Assembly (NCBI GenBank): GCA_963971225.1
Contig: OZ020269.1
Coordinates: 39,391,264-39,455,263 of the forward strand
Length of the DNA stretch: 64,000 bases
Direction of reading: 5' to 3'
Origin: Melieria omissa
Lineage: Eukaryota > Arthropoda > Insecta > Diptera > Ulidiidae
The notes under the pieces are model-generated. The model saw nothing but the letters and a program-made list of their open reading frames with translations. It searched no databases and was not told where the DNA came from. The position numbers and the translations under genes were made by a program. Below are positions 10,515 to 21,018 of the stretch, piece by piece (position 1 is the first letter of the stretch; every line of letters begins with the position of its first letter).

Positions 10515-10840
10515 AGTATAGATATAGATAGATAGATATGGTAACGAACTACATTCAGCTGGGCTATACAACAGTATGGTAGCACTTCTGAATCAGCTGT
10601 AATTTCCTTTTTTTGTTTTAAAGTTTTTATTTTGTTGAATTTCATTGGTTTTCACATTAACTTTTTGTTTTTAGCTGAATTCTTCTTTTGTGAATTTCGT
10701 TTGTTTTATGTTAGTTGTTAACTTTTTTCTGAACAATATGAATAATGCTTATTACACACACAACAGACAATACATTCCGTTTGGCTGCATTCAGCTTTGA
10801 TGCACATGATTTGGGGCACTTAAGCAAAAAATGCAGTTGA
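10512..10840. other. Spacer with TAGA microsatellite and possible pogo-like end
   Basis: (TAGA)n occurs at about 10519-10540. From about 10768, CATTCCGTTTGGCTGCATTC resembles the reverse complement of 25955-25981 (GGCAGCTAAACGGAATATAC) and the text just right of the MITE at 11328-11345 (TTAAGCGGAATATC). This suggests a small element whose right end was split by that MITE. Confidence 0.35.
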
Positions 10841-11327
10841 GGGGGTCCTCTAGTTTTAAATTTTGAAAAATCGATTTTTTTTTAATTTCATATTTTTATA
10901 GTATAACTATCATAGAAAAAGTATACGAACGGATTTTGTCGAATTCGTAAAAGTCTCTGAGATACAGAGCCTCAAATCCGTCTCGTTCATTACGCGGTAA
11001 CACGGTTTTAAAACTTTAAACGCGTTTTTCTCGAAAAACTAATTCACTTGATTCTTGTTTTGCTGTATTCAAAACGTTTTGGATTACATTTCAGACGAAC
11101 AGGGACAAAGTTAAGATGGCGCAAACGCACCCTTAAAAAAAAAACATGGCCGATACTCAGCTGTCGGACCCCAACAGTGTTCGCGGTAGCACGTGGAAAC
11201 AATTTTTTTTTTATATTCAATATGTAAAGAATAAATATACGAAGAATTATTTCATTATCATTTGTAGTTTCTGAAAAAAAAACCCAAAAAAGCTTTAAAA
11301 AAACACCGTTTGTACTAGAGGACCCCC
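10841..11327. mobile_element. TTAA-targeted MITE, GGGGGTCCTCTAGT termini (copy A)
   Basis: The 14-bp inverted ends GGGGGTCCTCTAGT (10841) and ACTAGAGGACCCCC (to 11327) are perfect. TTGA lies outside on the left (10837-10840) and TTAA on the right (11328-11331), a TTAA duplication with one mutation. The interior carries ACGCGTTTTTCTCGAAAA, shared with the 728/729-bp MITEs at 33180 and 49760. No coding capacity. Confidence 0.7.
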
Positions 11328-11425
11328 TTAAGCGGAATATCTAAAAATGTTTTTGGGAAACAGCTAAATTTGTTTATGTAGATCCTTAGCGCACCTATAT
11401 AAAAATATCAAAATATATATAATAT

Positions 11426-11870
11426 TGTTACGAATACTAGTTCTAGTGGGATGTTACGTATCCCTGGATTGTGCAATTTGAAAATGAAACAACTTTGTTT
11501 ATTCGAACGCAGCCAATTAAAAACCAACAGTCACTTTATTATTCACAGTTTACACCTTACTGTTCGTACACTTAAGTATTTGCTTTATTACTCCGTGTTC
11601 AACTTCACTTGTCAAAACCAGACTGACTCGCTGCGCCGCATCCGGCTGCCTTTTATACCTGTCAGGCCATCGCGCAGATCGTTCCCGCACATTCCGGAGT
11701 GGACTAAAAGTTTCCATCATTGCCAGGTTGGACTAAAAGTTATTATCGCGGCCGTCGTTGCCAGATTGGACTAAAAGTTGCTTTCGCGGCCGTCGTTGCC
11801 AGATTGGATTATAGCACGGCACGTAGCGGCAGGGTTGCTTTGCACAGCGACAGACTGCCTTATCGTTACA
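11426..11870 (-). mobile_element. Solo LTR (minus orientation), gypsy family
   Basis: Read on the minus strand it starts TGTAACGATAAGGCAGTCTG and ends CTAGTATTCGTAACA, with a TATAAAAGGCAGC promoter box and an AATAAAGTGACTG polyadenylation region. ATAT flanks it on both sides (11422-11425 and 11871-11874), the 4-bp duplication expected of a gypsy insertion. No internal domain remains, so it is a solo LTR produced by LTR-LTR recombination. Confidence 0.75.
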
Positions 11871-11909
11871 ATATAATATTGTACATTATAATATTGTACA
11901 ATATAATAT

Positions 11910-12336
11910 TGTAACGACAAGACAGTCTGTCGCTGTGCAAAGCAACCCTGTCGCTACGCGCCGTGCTATAATTCAATCTGGCAACGACGGCCGCCATAAT
12001 AAGGGAAACTTTTAGTCCAACCTGGCAATGATGTCTCGCGATCATCATGGAAACCTTTTGTCCACTCTGGAATGTGCGAATACGATCTGGGCGATAACCG
12101 GACAGGTATAAAAGGCAGCCGGGTACGGCGCAGCAGTCAGTCTGATTTTGACTAGTGAAGGTGTCACACGGAGTAATTAAGCAAATAATTAAGTGTAAAG
12201 ACAGTGAAGTGTAAATCTGTGAAATAAAGTGATTGTTGGTTTTTATTGACTGCGTTTGGATAATTAAAGTTGTTTTATTTTCAAATTGCACAATCCAGTG
12301 ATACGTATCAGCCCACTAGAACTAGTATCCGTAACA
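11910..12336 (+). mobile_element. Solo LTR (plus orientation), same family, head-to-head with the previous one
   Basis: Starts TGTAACGACAAGACAGTCTG and ends CTAGTATCCGTAACA. The TATA box GGTATAAAAGGCAGC is near 12107 and the polyadenylation signal AATAAAGTG near 12222. ATAT flanks it on both sides (11906-11909 and 12337-12340). It faces the minus-strand copy across a 39-bp TA-rich spacer, making a 910-bp palindrome. The length of 427 bp equals that of the gypsy-2 LTRs at 34718 and 39948, and the U5 regions look related. Confidence 0.75.
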
Positions 12337-13821
12337 ATATATTACATACATAAAAATTTATCACGAACGAATCTATTGAATTTTTGAAGAGATTACCCCA
12401 GTGAAAGACTGAACAAATTGCTTTTAGCAAATGAACCGCTATCTTATAGATGCTTCTGCATACAATATTTCTTTTTTAACAATTTCCCAACCATTACCTC
12501 CATTTCAAAAGCGACGTTGAAATGACAAAGCGTGCGTGTTAAAATGGGGTACATAGATTGCTAATAAAATTGAACTCGTGAACATTTTCCGAAAATTCAG
12601 TTTTCGCGACAGGTCTGGTTTTAATTAGTCGCGAAAATCGAGCCTGCACTGTACATACATTAGACGTGATTAAATGCACAAATTTGTAATTACGATTCTT
12701 CGGAACCTCTAATTTTTTAGGTTTGAAAGAAAATAAAATAATAAATTGCGGGGAGAAGTCATTTACGCCAAAATTAGCGAAACCTTAGCCTTCAAGTGCT
12801 CATAAGGATATAAGGATATCTTTTCACGCAGAAGGTCGATCCAATAATTACATGAAAAAAAAACTTGTTCTTATTAATCGACACACGCCGGGAATAGCAG
12901 CCAAAGTGAGCCAGAAACAAAAATTCCAAATTTACAATTTTCATTCGTTGGTCAACACAACAACAACGATACAACATTGCCCTTCATTCGCTTCATTGAA
13001 AATAACAGTAGCTTTTATGGCCGGTATCGAGCGCACGAGCTCGCTCTGCACCATTCGGCACTTACCGAAGTTGACAATAACAGAGATCATCGTCGCACGA
13101 GAAATTAACAGAAACAAAAGTTCTGTTCAACAAACTATGTCATCTCCCCTCTGCTGCTTTCGACCCGCACCAGAAATTCAGATTGCTTCGCATGCGCATT
13201 CTGTATAATCTTTATTCTGTGATTTCACTAAGCTTCACTATTCCGTTTAACAGCCCTGCTTTTGAGCAAGTTTTCTTTGATGTGGATGAAAAATACTTCG
13301 TTTAGCAGCGCTAAACTGAATTTTCGCGATAACAGAACCCAAAATTTTATTTAAAAATTTTATGTAATTTTTTAAATTAGAATTGTGTTTATTTATATAT
13401 TTAGATTTTAAACAATTTTAAAGAAATTGGAGATTTTGAGTTGCTTTTTTAGCAAATTATTTTTTAAAATAACAGCTGAATCACGTGATTAATATAGTGC
13501 TGTTGTCGGCTTAACAATCCAAAAAGGTTAATATAGCAAAAAACGGGAATTTCCCATGTTTGGTTATAGATATTGTAATAAAATTAAAAAAAAAAAACAG
13601 ATGAAAGTCGCGAAAATAGAGCCCCGTTTTTCTGTCGCGATTATAGAACCTGCAATGTTAAAAATTAAGCCGTCGCGATAACCGGGCCGTCGCGATAATG
13701 GGTAGTCGCGAATACCGAGCTTGCACTGTATGTACATATTTAATAAATATTATTTATCCAGCTATTATAAAGCAAAAAGTTATAAGAAAAAAGTAAGTAA
13801 GCACAACGATCCCCAATGATG
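12337..13821. other. AT-rich stretch with scattered GTCGCGA repeats
   Basis: No gene seen. GTCGCGA-type boxes with pogo-like CTGCACTGTA ends occur at about 12608-12655 and 13604-13731 (see next entry). The segment 12950-13260 is more complex (for example CGAGCGCACGAGCTCGCTC), but its longest frame has no recognisable domain. Confidence 0.4.
13601..13731. repeat. Cluster of GTCGCGA boxes ending in GCACTGTA
   Basis: GTCGCGA recurs at about 13607, 13634, 13672, 13689 and 13704, and the block ends CCGAGCTTGCACTGTA. On the minus strand the end reads CAGTGCAAGCTCGG after TA, the layout of a pogo/Tigger-like terminus. A second such end (CGAGCCTGCACTGTA) lies at 12641-12655 in the same orientation. 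No matching opposite terminus was found. Confidence 0.4.
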
Positions 13822-14197
13822 AATATTTCTTCTTTTTTTTCCTCCACAAGGGTAGTAACCTTGTCGTGGTGTGGGGGCTTGCCGCGGGCAAGGACGCCGC
13901 AGACTAGTCCAATCCGAGTGATGAACGGAATGGAGTAGTCTGGGGCGGAGCCTGTACTAAGCACTACCCCTCCTAACCCAGGGTGTTACGCGGACCGTGC
14001 CCACTGGGTGGTTTGCAGCCAGGGGGTATACCGACTGTATTCTTACGGTGCCTTCCTGATACCGGGCCACCTCAGGAAGTACAATGGCCTTGCCATGGTA
14101 TGCGGGCTCTGCCATGGTCGACCAACCTTGTCCCTGCCAGAATTATAGGCCACCAGCGCCTTCGTCATGCGCGCGGGCAGGCGGCCGCACCGCAATC

Positions 14198-15813
14198 ATG
14201 AGTACGACAAACAAGAAATGCGGCAAAAATAAGCGAGGAATTCCACTCGCTCTGCGGGACTACACCGCAACACAGCTAGCAGCTGTACCGGAGCATTCGC
14301 TCCGGACCACAAATGAAGACCTGAGGCCAAGCACCAGCCGAGGAAGAATACCTTCCAGGGTGGCGAGGGGCTCCCTCAGGGGCGTTCGGAAAGCTGGGGG
14401 GGCGTCAATACGGGGCAGGCCACTGTTTGACATCTCTGCTCTGATTGCATCTGCCAGCGGAAGACCCACCACAAGCCAGGTGAGCACGGCTTCAGCTCTT
14501 CCCACTGGCTCCGGAAGCATACCTTCCGGACTGGTGGTAGGAGCAAAACCTATAGGCCCTGCTCCTAGTACCGGCGTCGCTGCGGTCGTGCGGGAAACTC
14601 CCCCGTCAACATCCGCTGCGGCACCGGTGGTAAGGCGGGCTGCTGACGTAATGGCCCAAAGTACTAGTGCTGCTGCGGCCGCGCGGGGAGTGCCCCCGTC
14701 GACTTCGGCAAATTTGGAGAGAAGGCCTAAAAGGCAAACCCCAGAATTACCCCCCTTAGGGCAACCAGGTGGCCTGGACGACCCCCTAAGACGCTAGGAG
14801 CAGAGCGGTAGAGCATGGCGGAATATCCGCGGCCACGGCGGCTCAACCTACTCTGCCGAGAAAGAGAAGGAGCGATAGCATCACTCCCCCCCCCAACGTC
14901 CTGAACTTAAAAAATCCAGGACCACCACTCAGGTACCGGTTGCTAGGACGGGCAAGCACCAAAATAGCAATCGGTCTGGGGATGATCTAATGACGGGCGC
15001 AACCTACTCGAGTGTCCTCAGAACACCTGAGGCCACCCGGGTGGCGGTCCTGCCTACGGAATATCCCCAGAAGACACTGAGTAAGGAGGAGCTCTCTTTT
15101 CTCGAGGAGGCTATCGTAGGGGAGATAGCCAAAGGGTGGGCCACCCCACTGGTGTTCAGTGGCATCCACTTCCGGCCGGGACATCTGCTGCTGGACTGCA
15201 GTAACCAAGGTACTGCAGACTGGCTCCAGCAGGTAGTCCCGAAGCTGGAGGATTGGAAGGGAGTGGGGCTTCGTGTGTGCCTTGGAGATGATGTCCCCAA
15301 GACACACCACGTTACCGTATTCCTTCCCAGGAGCGCTGGACAGGAACCCAGCAAGCTTTTTGCGTTAATTCAGGCGCAAAATGCTGGGGTCTACACAAAC
15401 CTTTGGAAGGTGGTTACTTCCAAGGAGGGCCATGGTGTCCTGTGGAACCTCGTGATTGACGAGAAATCCCTCGCCAAGATCAGGGAAAACGGGAACGCCC
15501 TAAACTTCAGGTATGGGAGCGTCCCAGTTCATGCCCCCAGACCTGGAGGCCCGAATAGTGTGACAGGTCCCCCTACGCAAACAGGCAAACAGTGGAAACC
15601 GGGAATACACCGGTGGAAGCAGGGCCCTCAGGTGGAGTACGATCTGCCGAATCCGAGAAAACACCGGAAGGCGGAGAGGCAACCGGGGCAGAAGTAATTT
15701 TGCAAGCCTCCCAAGATTCCCTTGAGGAGCTAAACCTTGAAACGCAGCTGTCGGACGAAATTTCGATAACGACGCTGCTGGAGATGGACGATGATGCCTC
15801 TCCTAAACTCTAA
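14198..15813 (+). pseudogene. LINE ORF1 (DUF4780-like), frameshifted
   Basis: The likely start is the ATG at 14198 (MSTTNKKCGKNKRG). A basic, Ser/Thr/Ala-rich N-terminal region follows to a stop at 14797. After damage, the central domain is open at 14990-15697 (TLSKEELSFLEEAI, HLLLDCSNQGTADWLQ, IQAQNAGVYTNLWKVV, ALNFRYGSVPV), matching my memory of the DUF4780 domain found in ORF1 of insect LINEs. An acidic C-terminal tail is in a third phase and ends at 15813, overlapping ORF2 by 23 bp. At least three frame breaks exist. The protein is presumed to bind element RNA. I see no CCHC knuckle in ORF1. Confidence 0.7.
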
Positions 15814-16644
15814 CCCTCGAGCCAAGAAGGTTGTTCAAATCAACCTTCATCACGCGAAGGCGGCTTCAGCCGTCCTAGCGCATAAGTTCACCCGAGACCA
15901 CATCGGGGCAGCGCTAGTGCAGGAGCCCTGGTGCTATAACGGCAGAGTCTGCGGGCTCAACTCGCAGCAAACCAAGGTAATTTGGGACACAAGGCACGAG
16001 ATACCTCGTGCCTGCGTGGTAATTGAGCAAAATACTATGTCTGTATTTCAGAGTACATGTCCAGGGACCTGGTAGCGGTGGCGATGACGGTCCAAATCGA
16101 GGGTCGTGACTTCGAAATCGTCCTGGCGTCGGCGTATTTCCCAGGAGAAGACATGGCTGTTCCCCCCATGAAGTGCAGGGCCTGGTGGAGTACTGCAGGG
16201 CAAACGCCTTGCTACTTCTAATAGGCGGGGACATGAACGCCCACCACACGATCTGGGGAAGTACTGATGATAATCTAAGGGGTGAGTACCTACTCGATTA
16301 TATATTAGAAACTAACCTAGTTATATTCAACTCGGGATGTTCCCCGACTTTTGTCACTAGAGTTAGGCAGGAGGTCCTAGACCTTACCGTAGGTAACAGT
16401 AGGATTACTGACTATGTGTCTGATTGGAGAGTATCGAATGAGCCCTCCCTATCAGATCATAGGATGATCGAATTCCGAGTAGCAGCCACCCTATTGGAGT
16501 CATCTCCAACTAGAAACCCCAGGAAGACCGACTGGGAAAAATTTACAAGGTTGCTCGAAGAGGATCAACCCTTGCTGGATTTTCGGGGCAGGATGCGGCA
16601 TCCCCTCGAAATCGAGCAGGCGGTTGAAACAGTAAATGGGGCAA
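15791..16644 (+). pseudogene. LINE ORF2, apurinic-like endonuclease part
   Basis: Begins at ATG 15791, overlapping the ORF1 end. VVQINLHHAKAASAVL and ALVQEPW are the opening motifs of the endonuclease/exonuclease/phosphatase fold. After a frame break near 16050-16170 the domain continues with LLLIGGDMNAHHTIWGS and SLSDHRMIEF, the Asp/Asn and Asp-His catalytic segments. In this family the enzyme nicks target DNA to prime reverse transcription. The frame is cut at 16645 by the CACTG MITE and resumes at 17814 in the correct phase. Confidence 0.8.
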
Positions 16645-16647
16645 TAA

Positions 16648-17810
16648 CACTGCACAACAGCATGTCTGTTGCATAGAGTTTTTTACATGAATCTGAATCG
16701 TTTTTCCACGCTGTTTTCAAAACCATACTCCGTTTTTATGTAACAGCTCTAGTTTTTGCAAAAAATGGGCGTGTCACTTTTTTGAATTTTCCTCGGCTTT
16801 TTTCTCGTTTTCGACTGTTATTTCTGAACCAATAACCCTATAGACATGATTTTTATATCGTTGCACTTACAACATTTCACGCCATCTTTCCTGACATTAA
16901 TCAATTTTATGCGTTCTAAATGGGCGTGGTAATAAGGTTTCAAAGTAAGAAAATATTGAATTTCAAGGCGTTTTTTCTGATGGCGAAAATTGTACAGATG
17001 TTTCATAAATCAAGTTTCGAAGTATATGAATATCTTAAGAAGAAACATCAAGCAATACAACACAGCCAAATTATTTATCGGAATACACATTCGCGTCGAA
17101 ATAATAACAAAACTTTACCATAGCGATTTTCATCTCTTTTCATACTTTTTCCTTAAAAAATTAGGAGCCTCAAAATATGCTCTTTTTTATGTTCCATTTA
17201 TAGTTTGGAATACAAGCAAACAACAAAAATATTTTGAATTTCTCGAAACAAAAAAAAATTAAAAACTTTGCATATTTTCAGGCCCCTAATTTTTTAAGGA
17301 AAAAGTATGAAAAGTGATGAAAATCGCGATGGTACATTTTTCCTGTTATTTCGATGCGAGTGTGTATTCCGCCAAATAATTTAGCTGTGTTGTATTGCTT
17401 GATGTGTCGGCTTTCATTATACACCTAACTCGTTAATTGTTTTAAAAAAAATGTGTATGTTTTTGATCATCAAAGAAAACGCCTTAAAATTCAATTTTTT
17501 CCAACTTTGAGGTCCAATTACGGCGACATTTTAACATTTATAAAAATAAGTTGCATCTAAGAAGCCGTGCGCTGTTGTTAATGCGATAAGGTGAAAATCA
17601 TGTCAATCGGTTTTTTGGTTTAGAAACTACGATCGAAAATATGGAAAAAGTAGAGGAAAAACTGAAAAAATGACAGGGTACCTATATCTCACAAACTAGA
17701 GCTGCTAGAAAAAATCGGAGGGTAGATTCGGAATCAGCGCACCCAAATTAGTAAGAAACAGTAGAAAAACTCCATGCAACAGAAAAAAAGTGTTTTTTTG
17801 TTGCGCTGTG
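16648..17810. mobile_element. CACTG-ended MITE, copy 1, inside LINE ORF2
   Basis: Left end CACTGCACAACAGCATG; right end on the minus strand CACAGCGCAACA. TAA lies outside both ends (16645-16647 and 17811-17813), a 3-bp duplication. Removing the element and one TAA puts the LINE frame back in phase, which confirms the boundaries. The interior has an inverted core (ACACAGCCAAATTATTT ... AAATAATTTAGCTGTGTT), so the element can fold back. The ends and 3-bp TSD suggest CACTA/EnSpm-type or Harbinger-type mobilisation; no transposase is present. Copy 2 lies at 41149-42174. Confidence 0.8.
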
Positions 17811-17813
17811 TAA

Positions 17814-20582
17814 TCAATGCTTTTCACTTAAGTTGCCGTGAGAGTAGGAGGACCAGGAAGAAATCCACACCGTGGTGGAACACCACCCTGGCGAAACTCA
17901 GAACAGACACGCGGAGGCTCTTTAATAGGCCAAAGCGAACAGGTGACTGGCAGGAATACACTGCCGCTCTCACTAAGTACACAAAGGAAGTACGGAAAGC
18001 GAAAAGGGCTACTTTCCAATCGTTTTGCGAAGAAATTTCTTCCACCCCCCAGGCAGCAAGGCTGCACAAAGCGCTAGCGAAGAGAGCAACGGAAAATAAG
18101 ATGGCTCTGAAATTGCCGGATGGTAGTTACACGCGCAATGAAGAGCAAAGGGCTCTCGCTCTTCTAGGTGCACATTTCCCTGGGGCAATCCCCCAGGACG
18201 CACCTGCTGTATGTACCATCTACCGTCCAAATAGAAGGGACTGGGAGCTGGCACATAAGGTCATCTGTCGGAATAAGATTGACTGGGCATTGAACACCTT
18301 TCAACCCTTCAAATCGCCAGGCCAGGACGGGATCCTTCCTGTCTTTCTACAAAAAGGCAGGGGGTGCTACTCAGGCATCTCAGTGGCATAATGAGAAGCT
18401 GCCTAGCAACAGGGTACATACCCGCCAGTAGGAGAAGTGCCGTGGTAGTTTTTATACCAAAAATAGGTAAAAAGGACTATACGGAGCCGAAGTCCTTTAG
18501 GCCAATCAGTCTGACATCCTTCTTCATGAAGACAATGGAGAAGGTGTTAGATCAGTATCAGTATCAGAACCGTGGCGCTCAATAGAACACCTCTGCACGC
18601 AAAACAACATGCGTATAGGGCAGGCAGATCGACAAAGACTGCCCTATTTCAGCTCACGAGTTCAATACAAGAAGCTCTTAAAAGCAAGGAGATTACCCTG
18701 TGCGCTTTTCTGGATATCGAAGGAGCCTTCGATAACACCTCGCATGAGGCGATAGAAAGAGCGCTCAGCAAGAGAGGAGTGGAAGCCCCACTAAGCCGCT
18801 GGATAAGAGCCATGCTCTCCACCAGATCGGCCATTACGAAGGTGGGCACCACCACCAGGAGCGTGCTAGCGGAAAGAGGATGTCCGCAGGGCGGGGTATT
18901 GTCACCGCTGCCGTGGAGTCTGGTAGTGGATGAGCTCCTCGAACTACTGACAAGCAATGGCATAACATGTCAAGGTTATGCCGACGACATTGTCATTATC
19001 GCTAGAGGAAGGTTTGAAGACACTCTCTGTGATATAATCCAGAGAGGCTTACAAATAACCCAAGAATGGTGTGCCCGGGTAGACCTGCGAATAAACCCGG
19101 ACAAAACCACCATAGTACCTTTTACATGGAAAAGAAAGCTGCCACATATGCGGACAATACGCTTGCTCGGGAAAAGCATAGCCTATAAACCAGAGGTGAA
19201 GTACATAGGTGTAACACTAGATTCGAAGTTACTCTGGAACAAGCATGCGGAGGCAGTTATCAGTAAAGCAACAAAGGCGGTCATGGTATGTAGATCCTTG
19301 GCAGGCAAAACTTGGGATGTAACCCGAGCATACTGAAATGGATGTATACCATGATTGTGAGGCCAGTACTCACATATGCAGCAGTGGCATGGGCCCCGAG
19401 AGCCACACTCACAACAGTGAGGAAAAAACTCTACAAGGTCCAGCGACTTGCGTGCACGTGCATCACAGGTGCTATGAGAACCTGTCCCACGGTGGCACTG
19501 GAGGTGATACTTAACATATCGCCATTGCACGTAGCAATTGAGATGGCGGCCAAGCGTACTATCCTTGGACTGGCCAGAACTAGTAAAGGGGGGGATCACA
19601 TCCTTAGGCACAGAGACTTAGATGTGCTATCCACTAGTAACCCTTATGTTACGATGGATACAACAACAAGAGCATATAACTACGAAAAATACTTCGGAGT
19701 TTATATGAGCAATAAAACAGACTGGGCCTGGGAAGACCACCAGATCCATTTTAGACCACACACAATTAAGTGGTTTACAGATGGCTCGAAAACGCACGAG
19801 GGTACAGGGGCAGGGGTGTTTGGACCTCGCCTCAAGCACTATGAGCCCATGGGGAAAACACCCAGCATATTCCAGGCGGAACTATATGCTATCAGGCTCT
19901 GTGTGCACTTCAATCTCGAGCGTGAGTACAGGGGGCAAGACATCGTCATCTGCTCCGAAAGCCAAGCAGCCATCAAAGCACTAATCTCATATAAGATAAC
20001 CTCAGGGTTAGTGCTGGAATGCATCGAGGCATTGAATGCACTGGGCAGGTGTAACCAGGTAAAGATCCTCTGGGTTCCAGGACACAGAGGTATCGGAGGA
20101 AACGGACAGCCTCGCTAGAACCGCGGCAGCCACGCCCCCCTGGGTCCTGAACCCTTCATTGGGCTGGGCAAAAGCGCCATAACGGAGTCACTGAGACTTG
20201 AGGAAAGAACCAGGAAAACAGAACACTGGGCTAGCGCCTCCGGTCGCAGGCAATCGAAAATCTTCATCAAAGATTATAACCCCAAATGGAGTGAAGAATG
20301 CCTCAAACCAAGAAGAAACCAGCTTAGACAGGTCTGATAACTGGGCACTGCAGATTGAGGAAACACATGCATACAATCGGGATAGATCAGGTAATCGTGT
20401 GTAGACTCTGCGAAACAGCAGAGGAGACTCCCGAACACATCATATTGCACTGTAATGCGGCTTGTCGCAGCAGGCTACGTTACCTGGGCCAGTTTTGGCT
20501 TGCAGAAGAGGACGTCAAGCACCTAAACCCCCGCGAGTTACTAAGTTTCATTAGGGCGGTAGGTTTAGGGGATGTGCTCTAA
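17814..20582 (+). pseudogene. LINE ORF2, reverse transcriptase, RNase H and C-terminal CCHC part
   Basis: Order: a linker with TPWWNTTLAKLRTDTRRLF, RT fingers (KSPGQDGILPVFLQ, SFRPISLTSFFMKTMEKVL), palm (FLDIEGAFDNTSHEAIERAL, GCPQGGVLSPLPWSL, GYADDIVIIARG), thumb, then RNase H (WFTDGSKTHEGTGAGVFG, FQAELYAIRL, SESQAAIKAL, LWVPGHRGIGGN), and a C-terminal zinc-like motif (CRLCETAEETPEHIILHC). The YADD catalytic box is intact. Frame breaks lie near 18390, 18580, 19330, 20110 and 20355, so no full protein can be made. The function in the family is target-primed reverse transcription. Confidence 0.85.
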
Positions 20583-20667
20583 CAATTGTAGGGGGCACAA
20601 TAGATCAATCCTGGTCTCAATGCAACATACCTCTTATCAATTCTATTCTATTCTATCCCCAATGATG

Positions 20668-20925
20668 GCAGAATACATATTTTGTGTTGCTTTTTTTTTT
20701 CGATATATGTATGTAAATCCACACTTTAAAAGATATTTCGTACATAACGATTGTAGCAAATCGTTTAACCATCTTTAATATTAAAAATAGAGTGATAACT
20801 TTATAGCGTAGTGACTTTTTAAGTCGATAAGTTACCCCCTTTTGACATTCGTTCTCATATATTTTTGCATGCTATACTCCGTCGTAAAATTACTACCGAC
20901 AGCGTATGTACGCACTGCGCTGCAC
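20668..20925. other. Short spacer between LINE and P-type element
   Basis: AT-rich, no gene seen. It ends with GCTGCAC (20919-20925), the left member of the 7-bp direct repeat flanking the P-type element. Confidence 0.5.
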
Positions 20926-21018
20926 CACTAAGCAAATAAACACATAGAGGTACCACCACTAAGCAAATAAACACATAGAGGTACCACCACTAAGCAAATA
21001 AACACATAGAGGTACCAC
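20926..21018. repeat. Triplicated 31-bp terminal repeat of the P-type element
   Basis: Three tandem 31-bp units (20926-20956, 20957-20987, 20988-21018), each starting CACTAAGCAAATAAACACAT and ending AGAGGTACCAC. The opposite terminus has a single inverted copy (about 25272-25297). The canonical P-element terminal repeat is also 31 bp, so the unit corresponds to one whole terminus. Confidence 0.9.

Larger units (their letters stand above)
13822..20656 (+). mobile_element. LOA/I-like non-LTR retrotransposon (LINE), interrupted and frameshifted
   Basis: A GC-rich island in AT-rich DNA. It carries two overlapping reading regions, endonuclease, RT, RNase H and a C-terminal CCHC motif, and ends in a short (TTCTA)n tail at about 20641-20656 instead of poly-A. 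CCCCAATGATG lies at 13811-13821 and again at 20657-20667, a good target-site duplication. The recognisable element text begins at about 13841 (CTCCACAAGGGTAGTAACC). RNase H after RT points to the I/LOA/R1-related group; the exact clade is inference. A CACTG-ended MITE (16648-17810) splits ORF2. Confidence 0.85.

Noticed and set aside
11866..12291. 141-codon minus-strand frame
   Set aside because: It lies wholly within the solo LTR and reads its U3-R-U5 backwards; no protein similarity.
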